A stretch of DNA of 32,268 nt from the NCBI RefSeq assembly GCF_902859645.1, contig NZ_CADIJR010000062.1, forward strand, positions 1 through 32,268, given 5' to 3'. Numbering within the stretch: the first letter of the stretch is position 1; each line of letters begins with the position of its first letter. A model generated the notes under the pieces. That model was not told the DNA's origin. It made no database searches and saw only the letters and a program-made list of their open reading frames with translations. Shown here piece by piece: positions 8,149-16,517 of the stretch. This stretch comes from Achromobacter insuavis (lineage in GTDB: Bacteria > Pseudomonadota > Gammaproteobacteria > Burkholderiales > Burkholderiaceae_B). Made by a program: the position numbers and the translations under genes.

Positions 8149-9504
8149 TCAGGTGCATTGCCACAGATGCGCGCTGACGCGGCAGTGGCCGCACCAGAAG
8201 CTGTAGTTGCAGCCGCCGCTGCCCCACATCCAGTCGCCGCCGTCCGCCTGCGGCAGGTCGGAATCGAGCTGCATCGCGAACGACATGCGCTGGTCGCAAT
8301 CCGGACAGGCGGGGTAGCCCGCCGACTGCACCCAGCTGGGCGGGCCGCCGACACGGCTCAGGTTCTGGCGGCCGTTGGAATCGCCCCAGTCCTGCCAGGC
8401 CCAGCGCGCCGGGGCCTGGAACAGGGTCACGTCGGCCTCGCGCAGCGGTTCGGCGGGAAACTCCGGCGTCACCGGCTCGGCCTGGCGCTGCGACGGGTGC
8501 GCTTGCGGCGCGCCGTCGCCGTCGTGGCGGAAAAAGAGGATCGGGCCGTCCTGCTCCCACCCCTGGCACGACAGGCAGGTGGCCAGCGTCAGCGGCGTGG
8601 CGCAATCGATACCGGCCACATCGGGCCGCGGCAACGTCATCAGGCGATGCAAGGGACCATGGCACAGGCCGCAGGCGGCCGCGAGCGCGCCGCCCATGCG
8701 GCCCGCCGTCACGGTGGCCATCGGCGACTCGGCGTCCGGCGCCGGCCAACCCCAGGTGGGATGCAGGCGCTGGATCTCGCGCCGCCACGCGGGTTGCGAG
8801 GCCGCCATCTGCTGGCGTTGCGCCGCGTCGAAACGGATGTGCAAGGGCTGCTCGCCATGCAGCGCGCGCGCCTGGCCGTCGTCGTCGGCATAGCCCACTT
8901 CCATCAGCCAATAGATGGCGTCGGGATCCACGCCGCCCCCGAAGCCCAGACGCCACGCGCGCGACACCGTCTGCGGCTGGCGCGAGTGCAACAGGGCGCG
9001 CGCGCGCAGTTGGTCCGGGGAATCCGCTTCGATCGTCGGCGGCAGTTGCGCCAGCCACGCCCGCGCCGTCTCGGCGTCCAGCGCGCGCCAGGCCTGGTCG
9101 GTATTGAAACGCGGGCCGCCCGCCCCGGCTTCGGCGGCGGCCAGCAGCGCCGGCCAGTGGCCCGCGAACAGCTGCGGCCATTGCAGCGCGGCCGAATCCA
9201 GCACCTCCGCCAGGCCTTCCGTGACGGGCTCGCGCAGCGCCCGCTGCCACGCCTGCCGCAACGTGGCGGCATAGGTGACGTCGTCCATCAGGTCGAGCGC
9301 GGCGTCGATGAAGGTGGCGTGCTTGAGCCCGCGATCCAGGAACCGCGTGACTAGTTCCCCCAGCGCCGCCGGGTCGTCGCGGCGCAGCCGCAACACCTGG
9401 CCCATCGGGTCGTTGTTCTTCCAGCCCAGCCGCTCAAAGGCGTCGACGATCTGCGCCGGCGACAACGCGTCCTGCGCGCCCGTCTTGTCGTTGCCGTCCG
9501 TCAT
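8149..9504 (-). CDS. DUF1963/YwqG-like protein with C-terminal zinc-ribbon cysteines
   Basis: A 451-residue cytosolic protein. The N-terminal ~170 residues look helical, and no membrane span is present. The C-terminal half carries cysteine pairs (CGLCHG; CLSCQG; CPDCDQ; CGHC) and the stretches GGPPSWVQ and MSFAMQLDSDLP. These resemble the DUF1963/YwqG family, whose function is unknown. Four CxxC pairs suggest bound zinc. The start is the ATG at 9504, which overlaps the TGA of the upstream gene as ATGA and has AAGGAG just before it, so the two genes are translationally coupled. A longer frame back to 9648 runs inside the upstream gene and is not credible. It is convergent with the flavoprotein gene, 15 bases apart. 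Confidence 0.75.
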   Translation of the reverse strand: MTDGNDKTGAQDALSPAQIVDAFERLGWKNNDPMGQVLRLRRDDPAALGELVTRFLDRGLKHATFIDAALDLMDDVTYAATLRQAWQRALREPVTEGLAEVLDSAALQWPQLFAGHWPALLAAAEAGAGGPRFNTDQAWRALDAETARAWLAQLPPTIEADSPDQLRARALLHSRQPQTVSRAWRLGFGGGVDPDAIYWLMEVGYADDDGQARALHGEQPLHIRFDAAQRQQMAASQPAWRREIQRLHPTWGWPAPDAESPMATVTAGRMGGALAAACGLCHGPLHRLMTLPRPDVAGIDCATPLTLATCLSCQGWEQDGPILFFRHDGDGAPQAHPSQRQAEPVTPEFPAEPLREADVTLFQAPARWAWQDWGDSNGRQNLSRVGGPPSWVQSAGYPACPDCDQRMSFAMQLDSDLPQADGGDWMWGSGGCNYSFWCGHCRVSAHLWQCT

Positions 9505-10136
9505 GCCGGCTCCTTGCGGCCGGCGCTGGCGAATTTCTTCCAGTCCTCGTTGTCCACCAGGGTCGAGCGGAACACGCGCAGTTTCTCGCAGCCCTTGATC
9601 GACTTCAGCACCTTCTTGACCTGGTCGCAGACCGTGGCCGGCAGCCACGGGCTGAGCGTGACGCGCTTGATGGTCGCTGGCGCCACCGGCAGGCGCAGCA
9701 CCGGCGTATCGCGCGTCCTGCGGCAGACGAACAGGCGGAACTCCTTTTCATCGCGGAAGGCGTGGCGCTTGAGGAACGGCAGGTCGGCCTCGGCCGGCGG
9801 CTGCTCGCGCAGCGACTTGATGGTGCGGTACTGCACCGTCTCGGCCCGCAAGTCGGGCACGCCGCGCACCTGCTCCACCAGCTTTTCCTTGTCGAACTCG
9901 ATGCAGACCCCGCCGCTGCCGTGCGAGAACACGCGCCAGTGGTGATAGGTCTCGGAGGCCTCGGCCATGCACAGCGCGTAGATGCCCTGCAGGCGCTTGG
10001 CGCGCGCGTATTCCTCGATGTAGAACGAGTCGTTGCGGTCGTCCCACGCCTTCGGATTGAGCAGCGCCAGTTCGCCCGTCTGCAGGTAATCGATCAGGTA
10101 GGGAAGCTCGGTGTATCTGCGCAACGAGGTGGCCAA
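9501..10136 (-). CDS. DUF2971 family protein
   Basis: A 211-residue soluble protein of DUF2971 type. It has RRYTELPYLIDYLQTGELAL, then PKAWDDRNDS, a central SETYHHWRVFSHGSGGVCIEF and FLKRHAFRDEKEFRLFV, the recurring blocks of that family. DUF2971 proteins have no agreed function and are often found in variable genome regions. I chose TTG 10136 because GGAG lies 7 bases upstream of it (10144-10147). An ATG at 10214 is in frame but has no ribosome site and would overlap the promoter region of the divergent gene. Its stop overlaps the next gene's start by 4 bases (ATGA), making a two-gene operon. Confidence 0.75.
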   Translation of the reverse strand: MATSLRRYTELPYLIDYLQTGELALLNPKAWDDRNDSFYIEEYARAKRLQGIYALCMAEASETYHHWRVFSHGSGGVCIEFDKEKLVEQVRGVPDLRAETVQYRTIKSLREQPPAEADLPFLKRHAFRDEKEFRLFVCRRTRDTPVLRLPVAPATIKRVTLSPWLPATVCDQVKKVLKSIKGCEKLRVFRSTLVDNEDWKKFASAGRKEPA

Positions 10137-10225
10137 GGCGGTGCTCCGGTGTGTACCCAGCCGCCAGTCTACCCGCATCGCCGCCGGCACGACGTTACAC
10201 TGGCCCCTTGCCAAAAGGAGACCCC

Positions 10226-10678
10226 ATGCAGCAGAACAATGGTGAAGGAAGGCAAGCTCCCCGGCGCCACGCGCCTACCAGTCAACGGTTCTGGTACATC
10301 GTCCTGGCGGGCACGCTGGTCACCCTCAGCTATGACCTCATGCCGCTATTGCGCGGCCAGCTCTCGCCCCTGCTGAAACTGATCTTGCCCGGGCTGCTGC
10401 TGGCCGGGCTGTACCGTGGCAGCGAATGGGCGCGGTGGCTGCTGATGGTATCGTTGCTGGGCTTCGGCGTGCTGGTCATGTACCTGACGACCTCGCTGAT
10501 GCCCTACTCGATCGACATCTGGCTGCACCGCTTTGTGTGCAGTGCCGCCATGATCGCGACGGGGCTGTACCTGGCGCTGGCCAAGAAGGACTTCCAGCGC
10601 TATTGCAGTTACGTGGCGTTTCGCGACGGCCCCAAGGCCGCGGCCAGGAAGCGGGCCGCCGCGGACGCCCGCCGCTAG
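10226..10678 (+). CDS. Small integral membrane protein, unknown function
   Basis: A 150-residue protein with a polar N-terminus (about 25 residues) and four hydrophobic segments: about 23-43 (FWYIVLAGTLVTLSYDL), 49-65, 71-93 (WLLMVSLLGFGVLVMYL) and 103-120. It ends in a basic Ala/Arg/Lys-rich tail (GPKAAARKRAAADARR). AAGGAG 6 bases before ATG 10226 fixes the start; an upstream ATG at 10151 is in frame but lacks one. TACACT at 10196-10201 is a possible -10. It is divergent from the DUF2971/DUF1963 pair. I do not recognise the family. Confidence 0.7.
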   Translation: MQQNNGEGRQAPRRHAPTSQRFWYIVLAGTLVTLSYDLMPLLRGQLSPLLKLILPGLLLAGLYRGSEWARWLLMVSLLGFGVLVMYLTTSLMPYSIDIWLHRFVCSAAMIATGLYLALAKKDFQRYCSYVAFRDGPKAAARKRAAADARR

Positions 10679-10741
10679 CGCCCGGCACGCCAGGGCGCAT
10701 CGACCGTCAACCGCTCACGCCGGCAGGCCGGCCCCGCGCGG

Positions 10742-11752
10742 TCAGCGCAACGCGGTCTTGAAGAACGCGACCACCGCCGCGTTGAAATCACGGTGCCAGG
10801 CCGCGCGGTCGAAACCCGGCGCGTCGCGGCAGATCGCGGGCATGGCCTCGGCCTGCGCGGCGGAGCACGGCGCCAGGAAGGCGAAATGCCCGGCGCCGGC
10901 GACCGGGTGGAATTCGGATGCCGCCAGCCCCTGGCGCACCGCCTCGACACTGGCCGGCGTGACGCCGTCGCCGCCCAGCGCCGATGCCCACAGCTGCACC
11001 GGCGCCGACACCGCCTTGAGCGCGTCGGCGCTGAAGGCGGTGAGCGGGTCGGCGATGACCAGCGCCTTGATGCGCGCATCCTTCACATAGGGTTGCGCCG
11101 GCACCTTGCCGTCGCGGATGTCGCGGCACATCGGCAGTGACGGTTCGTCGCCGCAGATCGCCAGGCCGCGCGTGAAATCGGGCGTCGCGCCGGCCAGCAC
11201 CAGCCCCGTGTAGCCGCCGCGCGAAAAACCGAAGAAACCCACCTCGCCGTCCAGTTGCGCCCGCTGTGGCCACGCCCCCGTCAGGTAGTCGATCAGCCGC
11301 CTGATCTCGCGCGGCCGGGTCGAGAAGATCGACAGATAGCCCTGGCGCGAGCGGTCCACCGCGTTGTCGCCGACATGGTTGATCGCCGCCACCACGAAGC
11401 CCGCGTCCGCCAGCGCCGCGGCGGTGTCGTGATGGCCCAGGTACGAGCCGGCCGATCCGTGCGACATGACGATGAGCGGCTTGCGCCCCTCGGTCATCGG
11501 GCAGTCCGGCGTCGCCGCGAGGGTGACGCGGCCGATGCCGACCTCCTGCGGCGGCGCGGCGCACGGATACCAGATGCCGCCCAGCAGGGCCGGGCCGTTC
11601 ATGTCCATCGGCAGGTTCAGACGCTGGAAACCGGCGGCGTGCGCGTTGGCGCTGAGCGCCAGCGACAGGCCGACGCAGGCGCGCGCCAGGCGCGGGCCGG
11701 CGGCGGCGGAAAAACAACGGGAGAACGCGGAACGGACGGAAGCAAGGCGCAT
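10742..11752 (-). CDS. Secreted alpha/beta hydrolase (PAF-acetylhydrolase/dienelactone-hydrolase-like)
   Basis: A 336-residue hydrolase. A long basic N-region and hydrophobic stretch (ARACVGLSLALSANAHA, ending near residue 39) form a signal peptide, so it is probably periplasmic. The nucleophile elbow GFSRGG gives Ser177. The acid is probably Asp235 (VIADPLTAF) and the base His289 (AGAGHFAFL). The oxyanion-side motif is VMSHGSAGSYLGH. The overall pattern matches periplasmic predicted dienelactone-hydrolase/PAF-AH-like esterases; the substrate is unknown. Several cysteines could form disulphides. The start is chosen at ATG 11752 because it precedes the signal peptide; no clear ribosome site is visible, and the frame is open further up to 11926. 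It is divergent from the porin gene across 237 bases. Confidence 0.82.
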   Translation of the reverse strand: MRLASVRSAFSRCFSAAAGPRLARACVGLSLALSANAHAAGFQRLNLPMDMNGPALLGGIWYPCAAPPQEVGIGRVTLAATPDCPMTEGRKPLIVMSHGSAGSYLGHHDTAAALADAGFVVAAINHVGDNAVDRSRQGYLSIFSTRPREIRRLIDYLTGAWPQRAQLDGEVGFFGFSRGGYTGLVLAGATPDFTRGLAICGDEPSLPMCRDIRDGKVPAQPYVKDARIKALVIADPLTAFSADALKAVSAPVQLWASALGGDGVTPASVEAVRQGLAASEFHPVAGAGHFAFLAPCSAAQAEAMPAICRDAPGFDRAAWHRDFNAAVVAFFKTALR

Positions 11753-11989
11753 GCGGAAGGAATCGGAATGGATCGGATGGCGCGCCGCAAGGGCGCGGCG
11801 GGTGACGCGCCGCGCGGGCGCGGCTAGCAGGAAATGATGACGGCAGCCAGGCCGCGGCGTGATCGGAATTGTCATTTTAATGTCCGCGAACTGTCGAAGC
11901 GGCGCGCCCAGACTGTCTTTCGCCACGCGCCAGCAGGCCGAGCCCGCGCCGCGTGGCGCAATCGAGTCATCCCGTCTACGGAGTCATCC
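11753..11989. other. Divergent intergenic region, hydrolase / porin
   Basis: 237 bases hold the promoters of two divergent genes. An AT-rich patch (GAATTGTCATTTTAATG, about 11866-11882) is the only likely promoter core visible, but no convincing -35/-10 pair could be fixed. No RNA gene or repeat is seen. Confidence 0.35.
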
Positions 11990-13144
11990 ATGAAAAGAAT
12001 ATTCGTCGCCGCGGCCGCTACGGCCCTGTCCGGCGCGGCGGCCGCGCAAACGTCCGTCACGCTCTATGGCGTCATCGACACCGGCATCGGCTATGCCAAT
12101 GTCGACGGCAGCTACACCGACCCGGCCACCGGCCGCCGCAGCAGCATCGACAGCAGCCGCATCGGCACGACCAGCGGCACCACGGCCGGCTCGCGCTGGG
12201 GCCTGCGCGGCAAGGAAGACCTGGGCGATGGCCTGTACGCGGTCTTCCAGCTGGAGTCGGGCTTCGACAGCCGCAACGGCAACTCGCTGCAGAGCGGCCG
12301 CCTGTTCGGCCGCGAAGCCACCGTCGGCCTGGGCAGCGCCGAGTGGGGCGAAGTGCGGCTGGGCCGGCAGTACAACGTCGCCACGCGCTATTTCGGCGGC
12401 ATGCTCGGGCCCGCCTTCGGCGGCGGCTTCAACCAGCTGAACACCGGCGGCGGCCTCGGCTTCAGCTCGGCCTACTTCCCGCGCTACGACAACCTGGTGG
12501 TGTACGAGACGCCGTCGATGGGCGGCTTCAAGGCGGCCGTCGGCTACGCCTTCAACGTCGACGACCAGAAGACCGCGCAGACTGGCTTTGCCACCGCCGA
12601 CAACACCCGCGCCATCACCGCCGGCCTGCGCTACGACAACGGCCCGCTGATGGGCTTTGCCACCTATGACCAGCTGAACGCCTCCAACAAGCTGAGCCAG
12701 GGCCAGGTCGACGCGACGCCGCGCTCGTACATCGTCGGCGGCTCGTACGACTTCGAGGTCTTCAAGGTGGCGCTGGCGTACAACCGCCTCACCGATGGCT
12801 GGTTCGCCGGCAAGAGCCTGCCCGGCGGCGCCGGCATCGGCGGCTTCACCGGCACGCCGTCCTATGCGTTCTCCAAGGGCTTCCGGTCGAATTCGTACAT
12901 GCTCGCGGTGGCGGCCCCGGTCGGCAAGTCCGGCGGCGCCTTCGCCTCGTGGCAGCGCGCCGACGCCAACAGCGCGCAGCTCACCGGCGGCGACTCGGCC
13001 AGCAACACCTACAGCCTGGGCTACAACTACAACCTGTCCAAGCGCACCGACCTGTATGCGGTCGCCTCGTACACGACCAACTGGGCGTTCCTGGACAACG
13101 CCAAGGCGACCGAAATGAATGTGGGGATACGCCACCGCTTCTGA
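11990..13144 (+). CDS. General outer-membrane porin (Gram-negative porin family)
   Basis: A 384-residue trimeric-type porin of betaproteobacteria. A signal peptide (MKRIFVAAAATALSGAAAAQ) is followed by the hallmark first strand SVTLYGVIDTGIGYANV. Further signatures are SRWGLRGKEDLGDGLYAVFQLE and LFGREATVGLGSAEWGEVRLGRQ, where the basic and acidic residues line the channel constriction. It ends NVGIRHRF with the C-terminal phenylalanine needed for outer-membrane insertion. GGAG 6 bases before ATG 11990 sets the start; the frame extends upstream to 11834 but would bury the signal peptide. It is followed by a strong intrinsic terminator, so it is monocistronic. The specific solute cannot be predicted. 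Confidence 0.95.
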   Translation: MKRIFVAAAATALSGAAAAQTSVTLYGVIDTGIGYANVDGSYTDPATGRRSSIDSSRIGTTSGTTAGSRWGLRGKEDLGDGLYAVFQLESGFDSRNGNSLQSGRLFGREATVGLGSAEWGEVRLGRQYNVATRYFGGMLGPAFGGGFNQLNTGGGLGFSSAYFPRYDNLVVYETPSMGGFKAAVGYAFNVDDQKTAQTGFATADNTRAITAGLRYDNGPLMGFATYDQLNASNKLSQGQVDATPRSYIVGGSYDFEVFKVALAYNRLTDGWFAGKSLPGGAGIGGFTGTPSYAFSKGFRSNSYMLAVAAPVGKSGGAFASWQRADANSAQLTGGDSASNTYSLGYNYNLSKRTDLYAVASYTTNWAFLDNAKATEMNVGIRHRF

Positions 13145-13221
13145 TCGCGGGCGGAGCGATCCCCCTTGCGCAAGTTCCCGTTGATGACGCCCGCCTCCGC
13201 GAAGGGATGGTGGTTTGTCGC

Positions 13222-13259
13222 CGCGCGTTTCCGGGTCCATCCGGGAACGCGCGTTTTTT
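13222..13259 (+). terminator. Rho-independent terminator of the porin gene
   Basis: Bases 13222-13234 pair with 13241-13253 (13 pairs including one G-U) around a 6-base loop, followed directly by six T residues (13254-13259). This is the best intrinsic terminator in the window, 78 bases after the porin stop. Confidence 0.92.
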
Positions 13260-13331
13260 CACCGCGGCAGCGCGGCGAGCGGTGTTGTATCGGGCGATAC
13301 GGACGACGTCATTTGGCAGGCTCCTGAAGAA

Positions 13332-14213
13332 TCAATAGGGCTTCATGGTGTGAACCTGGCTCTTGGCCATTCGTTGCACGCCATAGGCGATCGCGCCGCC
13401 GAACACACTGGAATTGATCCAGCCGGGCACGCGGACCGTGACATACTGGTCGGTCTCCTCCACCACTTGCGAATCGCGGAAGAACATCTCTTCGGCCTGC
13501 ATGTACATGCCCATGCCGCCCATCTTGCTTCCGATCAGGTTCAGGCTGCCGAAGTTGACGCGCTTGCCGGTGGCGGGAAGCTCTCCGTTCAGGTCGCGCT
13601 TGACCAGGTCGGCCAGCGCCACGGCGCCATCGCCGAGTTCCTTTTTGTATTGCGCGACCTGCTGATCCTGAAGGCTGGCCAGCTCCGATTCGGCATACAT
13701 AGTCGGCAAGTGGTAGGTATAACGCCCGACCCATTTGGTCTGCGGGTTGTCGACGTGGAAGACAAGGGCCAATCGGACTTTCTCGTCGTCGCAGCGCTGC
13801 ACGAACACGAACGTTTTGAGGTCGAACGCCGCGGACTCGGCGGCCGCCTTGATGCCAGCCGCCGCCAGCGCATCCGTCGCGATCGGCAACGGATCGATCT
13901 GGAGGATGGAATCCTTGTACTGGTTCGCCATCGCCTGCGATTTGCGGGAAATGTTCATGCTGCCGAAGATCGGCCCCAGGAATATGCTGCCGCCCTGGGT
14001 CTGAATGAAGATGTAGTGGGTGCCGTCGACAATGCCCGCCTGCACCGGCAGGTATTTCTTGTCCGGCATGGCCGGGGACACCGAGACTTCCGACGGCGTT
14101 CCCGCCGGCACGACCGGTGGCGTGGTGGTCTTCAAGGCGGGTGCGCAACCGCTCAACAACGTGGTGAACGCCAACATCAAGGGGGCCAGGAACCGCATGT
14201 CGCTGATCTGCAT
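13332..14213 (-). CDS. Predicted lipoprotein, unknown function
   Basis: A 293-residue protein with a lipoprotein signal peptide: hydrophobic LAPLMLAFTTL, then the lipobox LSGC with lipidated Cys23. The residue after Cys is Ala, not Asp, which favours outer-membrane sorting by the E. coli rule. The mature part has no recognised domain. Notable segments are THYIFIQTQGGSIFLGPIFG, AFDLKTFVFVQRCDDEKVRL and VTVRVPGWINSSVFGGAI. The start is uncertain: ATG 14213 or ATG 14198, neither with a clear ribosome site. Base composition is lower in GC than the neighbours (one sampled line, 13681-13740, is 32/60 G+C), hinting at later acquisition. It faces the porin terminator and is probably transcribed alone. 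Confidence 0.75.
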   Translation of the reverse strand: MQISDMRFLAPLMLAFTTLLSGCAPALKTTTPPVVPAGTPSEVSVSPAMPDKKYLPVQAGIVDGTHYIFIQTQGGSIFLGPIFGSMNISRKSQAMANQYKDSILQIDPLPIATDALAAAGIKAAAESAAFDLKTFVFVQRCDDEKVRLALVFHVDNPQTKWVGRYTYHLPTMYAESELASLQDQQVAQYKKELGDGAVALADLVKRDLNGELPATGKRVNFGSLNLIGSKMGGMGMYMQAEEMFFRDSQVVEETDQYVTVRVPGWINSSVFGGAIAYGVQRMAKSQVHTMKPY

Positions 14214-14307
14214 GTGAGTGTGTCAGGGGATGAGAGGCCGCCATTACACCCGATTCAGAGACATTTAGAAACATCATTCATGCACGGCCCCTGCCCCCCC
14301 CTATCCG

Positions 14308-14724
14308 TCAGGAGGCGCCTGCGGGCGACTGGATCATCTTCCAGCCATTGCCGGCGGGATCCCGGAACCCCGCATCGATGCTGCCGTACCGCTCGACCGG
14401 TTCCTGCGTGAACTCCACGCCCAGCGCCAGCAAGCGGGCGTGGCTGGCGCGGCAATCGGCCACCGCCAGCACCAACGGCGGCATCGCGCCCTTGGCGACC
14501 ATGGCCCGCAAGGTCTGCGCGGTGGCGTCGTCGTGCACCGGCGGCCCGGGCCGGAACAGGCCCAGCTGGAACGACGGCTGGTCCGGATGCTGGACGGTCA
14601 GCCAGCGGTATGGCCCATTGCCCACGTCCGTATGGACGCGGAATCCGAGTTTGTCGACGTAGAACCGCAGCGCCTCGTCCTGGTCGTCCACATAGACGCC
14701 GACGACATTGATCCCAGCACTCAT
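14308..14724 (-). CDS. VOC-superfamily (glyoxalase/bleomycin-resistance-like) protein
   Basis: A 138-residue single vicinal-oxygen-chelate protein. The first half-module is VVGVYVDDQDEALRFYVDKLGFRV; the second is PPLVLAVADCRASHARLLALG, then ERYGSIDAGFRDPAGNGWKM. The positions that carry metal ligands in classic glyoxalases (His near the first strand, Glu near the last) look replaced by Val and Trp, so it may be a binder or an enzyme with altered metal use. AAGGAG precedes ATG 14724. It lies 46 bases after the AraC-type gene on the same strand; AraC-VOC pairs are common, suggesting the regulator controls it. Confidence 0.88.
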   Translation of the reverse strand: MSAGINVVGVYVDDQDEALRFYVDKLGFRVHTDVGNGPYRWLTVQHPDQPSFQLGLFRPGPPVHDDATAQTLRAMVAKGAMPPLVLAVADCRASHARLLALGVEFTQEPVERYGSIDAGFRDPAGNGWKMIQSPAGAS

Positions 14725-14770
14725 GACCTCTCCTTCGGTAGGTGGATTGGCGACCCGGCCAAGGGGTCGA

Positions 14771-15271
14771 TCAGCGCACTCTATTCCTGGCCTGGCGGCG
14801 ACGCTTCTCCAAAACTGCGATGGTCAGGTCAGGCCGCGACGCGGCCTTGACCACGCAGGCGGGTATCTGGCCCAGTCCCGCCATCCCGGCCCGCGCCGCC
14901 ACGCGCATGGCGCCGGGGCTGCGGCCCGTGATGTCACGGAAGATGCGGCCGAAGGTGCCCAGGCTTTCCCAGCCGGTGGCATAGGCGATCTCGGTGATGG
15001 CCAGGTCCGTGTCGCGCAACAGCGCGATGGCCTGTTCGATGCGGCGCGTCAACAGGTAGCGATGCGGCGGCAGGCCGAAGGCCCGCTTGAAGGAACGCGC
15101 GAAATACGCCGCGGACACGCCGCTGACCTCGGCCAGCCGCGCCACCGGCCAGGCTTCGTGCGAGGCGGCGTCCATGCGGTCCCTGGCGCGCAGCAGGCGG
15201 CGCAACAAGGCGGGATCCTGCAAAGGTTTCTCGACGGCCGGCGCCGGCGGGGAGGCGCGCGGGCGCGGCAT
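14771..15271 (-). CDS. AraC-family regulator, DNA-binding domain only
   Basis: A 166-residue protein almost entirely consisting of the two-HTH AraC domain. HTH 1 is PVARLAEVSGVSAAYFARSF and leads into KRAFGLPPHRYLLTRRIEQA. HTH 2 is ITEIAYATGWESLGTFGRIF and leads into RDITGRSPGAMR. No separate effector-binding domain is present, only a ~25-residue N-terminal lead and a basic C-terminal tail. GAGGAAG lies inside the end of the upstream membrane-protein gene, whose stop is one base before this ATG (15271), so the two are tightly coupled. The VOC gene follows. The likely target is its own operon. Confidence 0.9.
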   Translation of the reverse strand: MPRPRASPPAPAVEKPLQDPALLRRLLRARDRMDAASHEAWPVARLAEVSGVSAAYFARSFKRAFGLPPHRYLLTRRIEQAIALLRDTDLAITEIAYATGWESLGTFGRIFRDITGRSPGAMRVAARAGMAGLGQIPACVVKAASRPDLTIAVLEKRRRQARNRVR

Positions 15272-15272
15272 C

Positions 15273-16517
15273 CTAGACTTCCTCGATCACCGCCGCGGGC
15301 GCGAACGGCGTGCCCAGGCCCAGCGCGCGGTAGATCCGTTCCAGGATGCGCTGGCGGCGCGTCGGCCGGCCCATGCGCCAACGCGTATCCAGGAACAGCA
15401 GCGGCAGCGCGACGCACAGCCATGCCAACAGCAAGAACGCGAACACCACCGCCGCCAGCTCCGGCGCCGTCTCGCGGCTGGACGGCGAGCCGGAAGTCGC
15501 CAGCACCGCCACCACCACCAGCCAGCACACCAGCAGCAGCGCGGCCAGCAGCGTCAACAGCGGCACGCGCTGCTTCAGGCCCACGCCCACCGGCGCGATG
15601 TCGGTGAAGGCGCTGCGGAAGTAGTGATGGCAGACATAGACGCGCCCGTCTTCCAGGTTGCGCAGGCCGTAGACCAATTGGTCCGGCCCGGCGCCGCTGA
15701 CCTGGCCGGCGTAGGCGGCCACCTCCACCTGGTCGCCCTCGGCCAGGAATGGCATCGCATCGCCGAAGTTCTCGGCCACATACATGACGAAACGGCGCGC
15801 GCCCACCTGGAAGCGGTAGATGCCATAGGCGGGCGTGGTGCGCATCGAGGGCCTGGCCTCGTGCGTCAGGCCAGCCAGGGCGCCGCGTGCCAGCAGGATC
15901 TCGGGCGCCGCGTCGGTGATCAGCGTCTCGCCCTCGCCGCGCGCCGGGTCGGCGGGCGGCGCGGCCGGCGGGACGCCCGCCGCCACGGGCGTCTTCAGAA
16001 GTTCGCGGTAGAGCGCCTCGCTGCGCAGGATCGCCGCCCGGTGCAGGCGGTTGTGCCACAGGCCGTACAACGAGAACCCCGCCAGCAGCACGGCGACCAG
16101 CGCCACCGTCAGCGCCAGCACCAGGCCCAGCACCTGCGCGAAGGACGACAGATCGAGCAGCCAGGCCAGCGCCCCGGCCGCCGCCGCGACCGCCAGGCTG
16201 ATGCCGATGCCGCGCCAGGCGCGGCGCCGCTGATCGACGTAGTAGCGCGGCGGCACGCCCGGGCCCTGCCCCGCGTCCAGCCAGGAAAAATGGCGCAAGC
16301 CGCCCGCGCCGCCCTCGATCACGCCGACGCGCACGGGCGTGGCCTGCAACGCCAATCCCCGCAGCGTGCGGATATCGGCCGGGTCTTCGAAGGCGCCGTT
16401 GACCGGCACGCCGTTCACCCGCAGGAACACCTGGCCGCGCACCCGCGGCACCGCCTCCCGGAACTTGTCGATGCGGCCTTCGATCGTGGCGGCCACCGTG
16501 TTCGTGCGCTTGGACAT
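15273..16517 (-). CDS. Four-span membrane protein with soluble N-terminal and central domains, unknown function
   Basis: A 414-residue protein. A soluble N-terminal part (about 1-100, including VFLRVNGVPVNGAFEDPADI) is followed by two membrane spans at about 104-122 and 128-152. A central soluble region of about 160 residues comes next (YGIYRFQVGARRFVMYVAEN; AYAGQVSGAGPDQLVYGLRN). Two more spans lie near the C-terminus at about 318-343 and 352-374. I do not recognise the family. ATG 16517 lacks an obvious ribosome site but is the natural start before VAATIEGRIDKFREAVPRV. It is the first gene of an apparent operon with the AraC regulator and VOC protein. Confidence 0.75.
   Translation of the reverse strand: MSKRTNTVAATIEGRIDKFREAVPRVRGQVFLRVNGVPVNGAFEDPADIRTLRGLALQATPVRVGVIEGGAGGLRHFSWLDAGQGPGVPPRYYVDQRRRAWRGIGISLAVAAAAGALAWLLDLSSFAQVLGLVLALTVALVAVLLAGFSLYGLWHNRLHRAAILRSEALYRELLKTPVAAGVPPAAPPADPARGEGETLITDAAPEILLARGALAGLTHEARPSMRTTPAYGIYRFQVGARRFVMYVAENFGDAMPFLAEGDQVEVAAYAGQVSGAGPDQLVYGLRNLEDGRVYVCHHYFRSAFTDIAPVGVGLKQRVPLLTLLAALLLVCWLVVVAVLATSGSPSSRETAPELAAVVFAFLLLAWLCVALPLLFLDTRWRMGRPTRRQRILERIYRALGLGTPFAPAAVIEEV

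Noticed and set aside
9505-9648. Longer start for the DUF1963-like gene
   Set aside because: The extension lies in the DUF2971 coding region; the coupled ATG at 9504 has AAGGAG.
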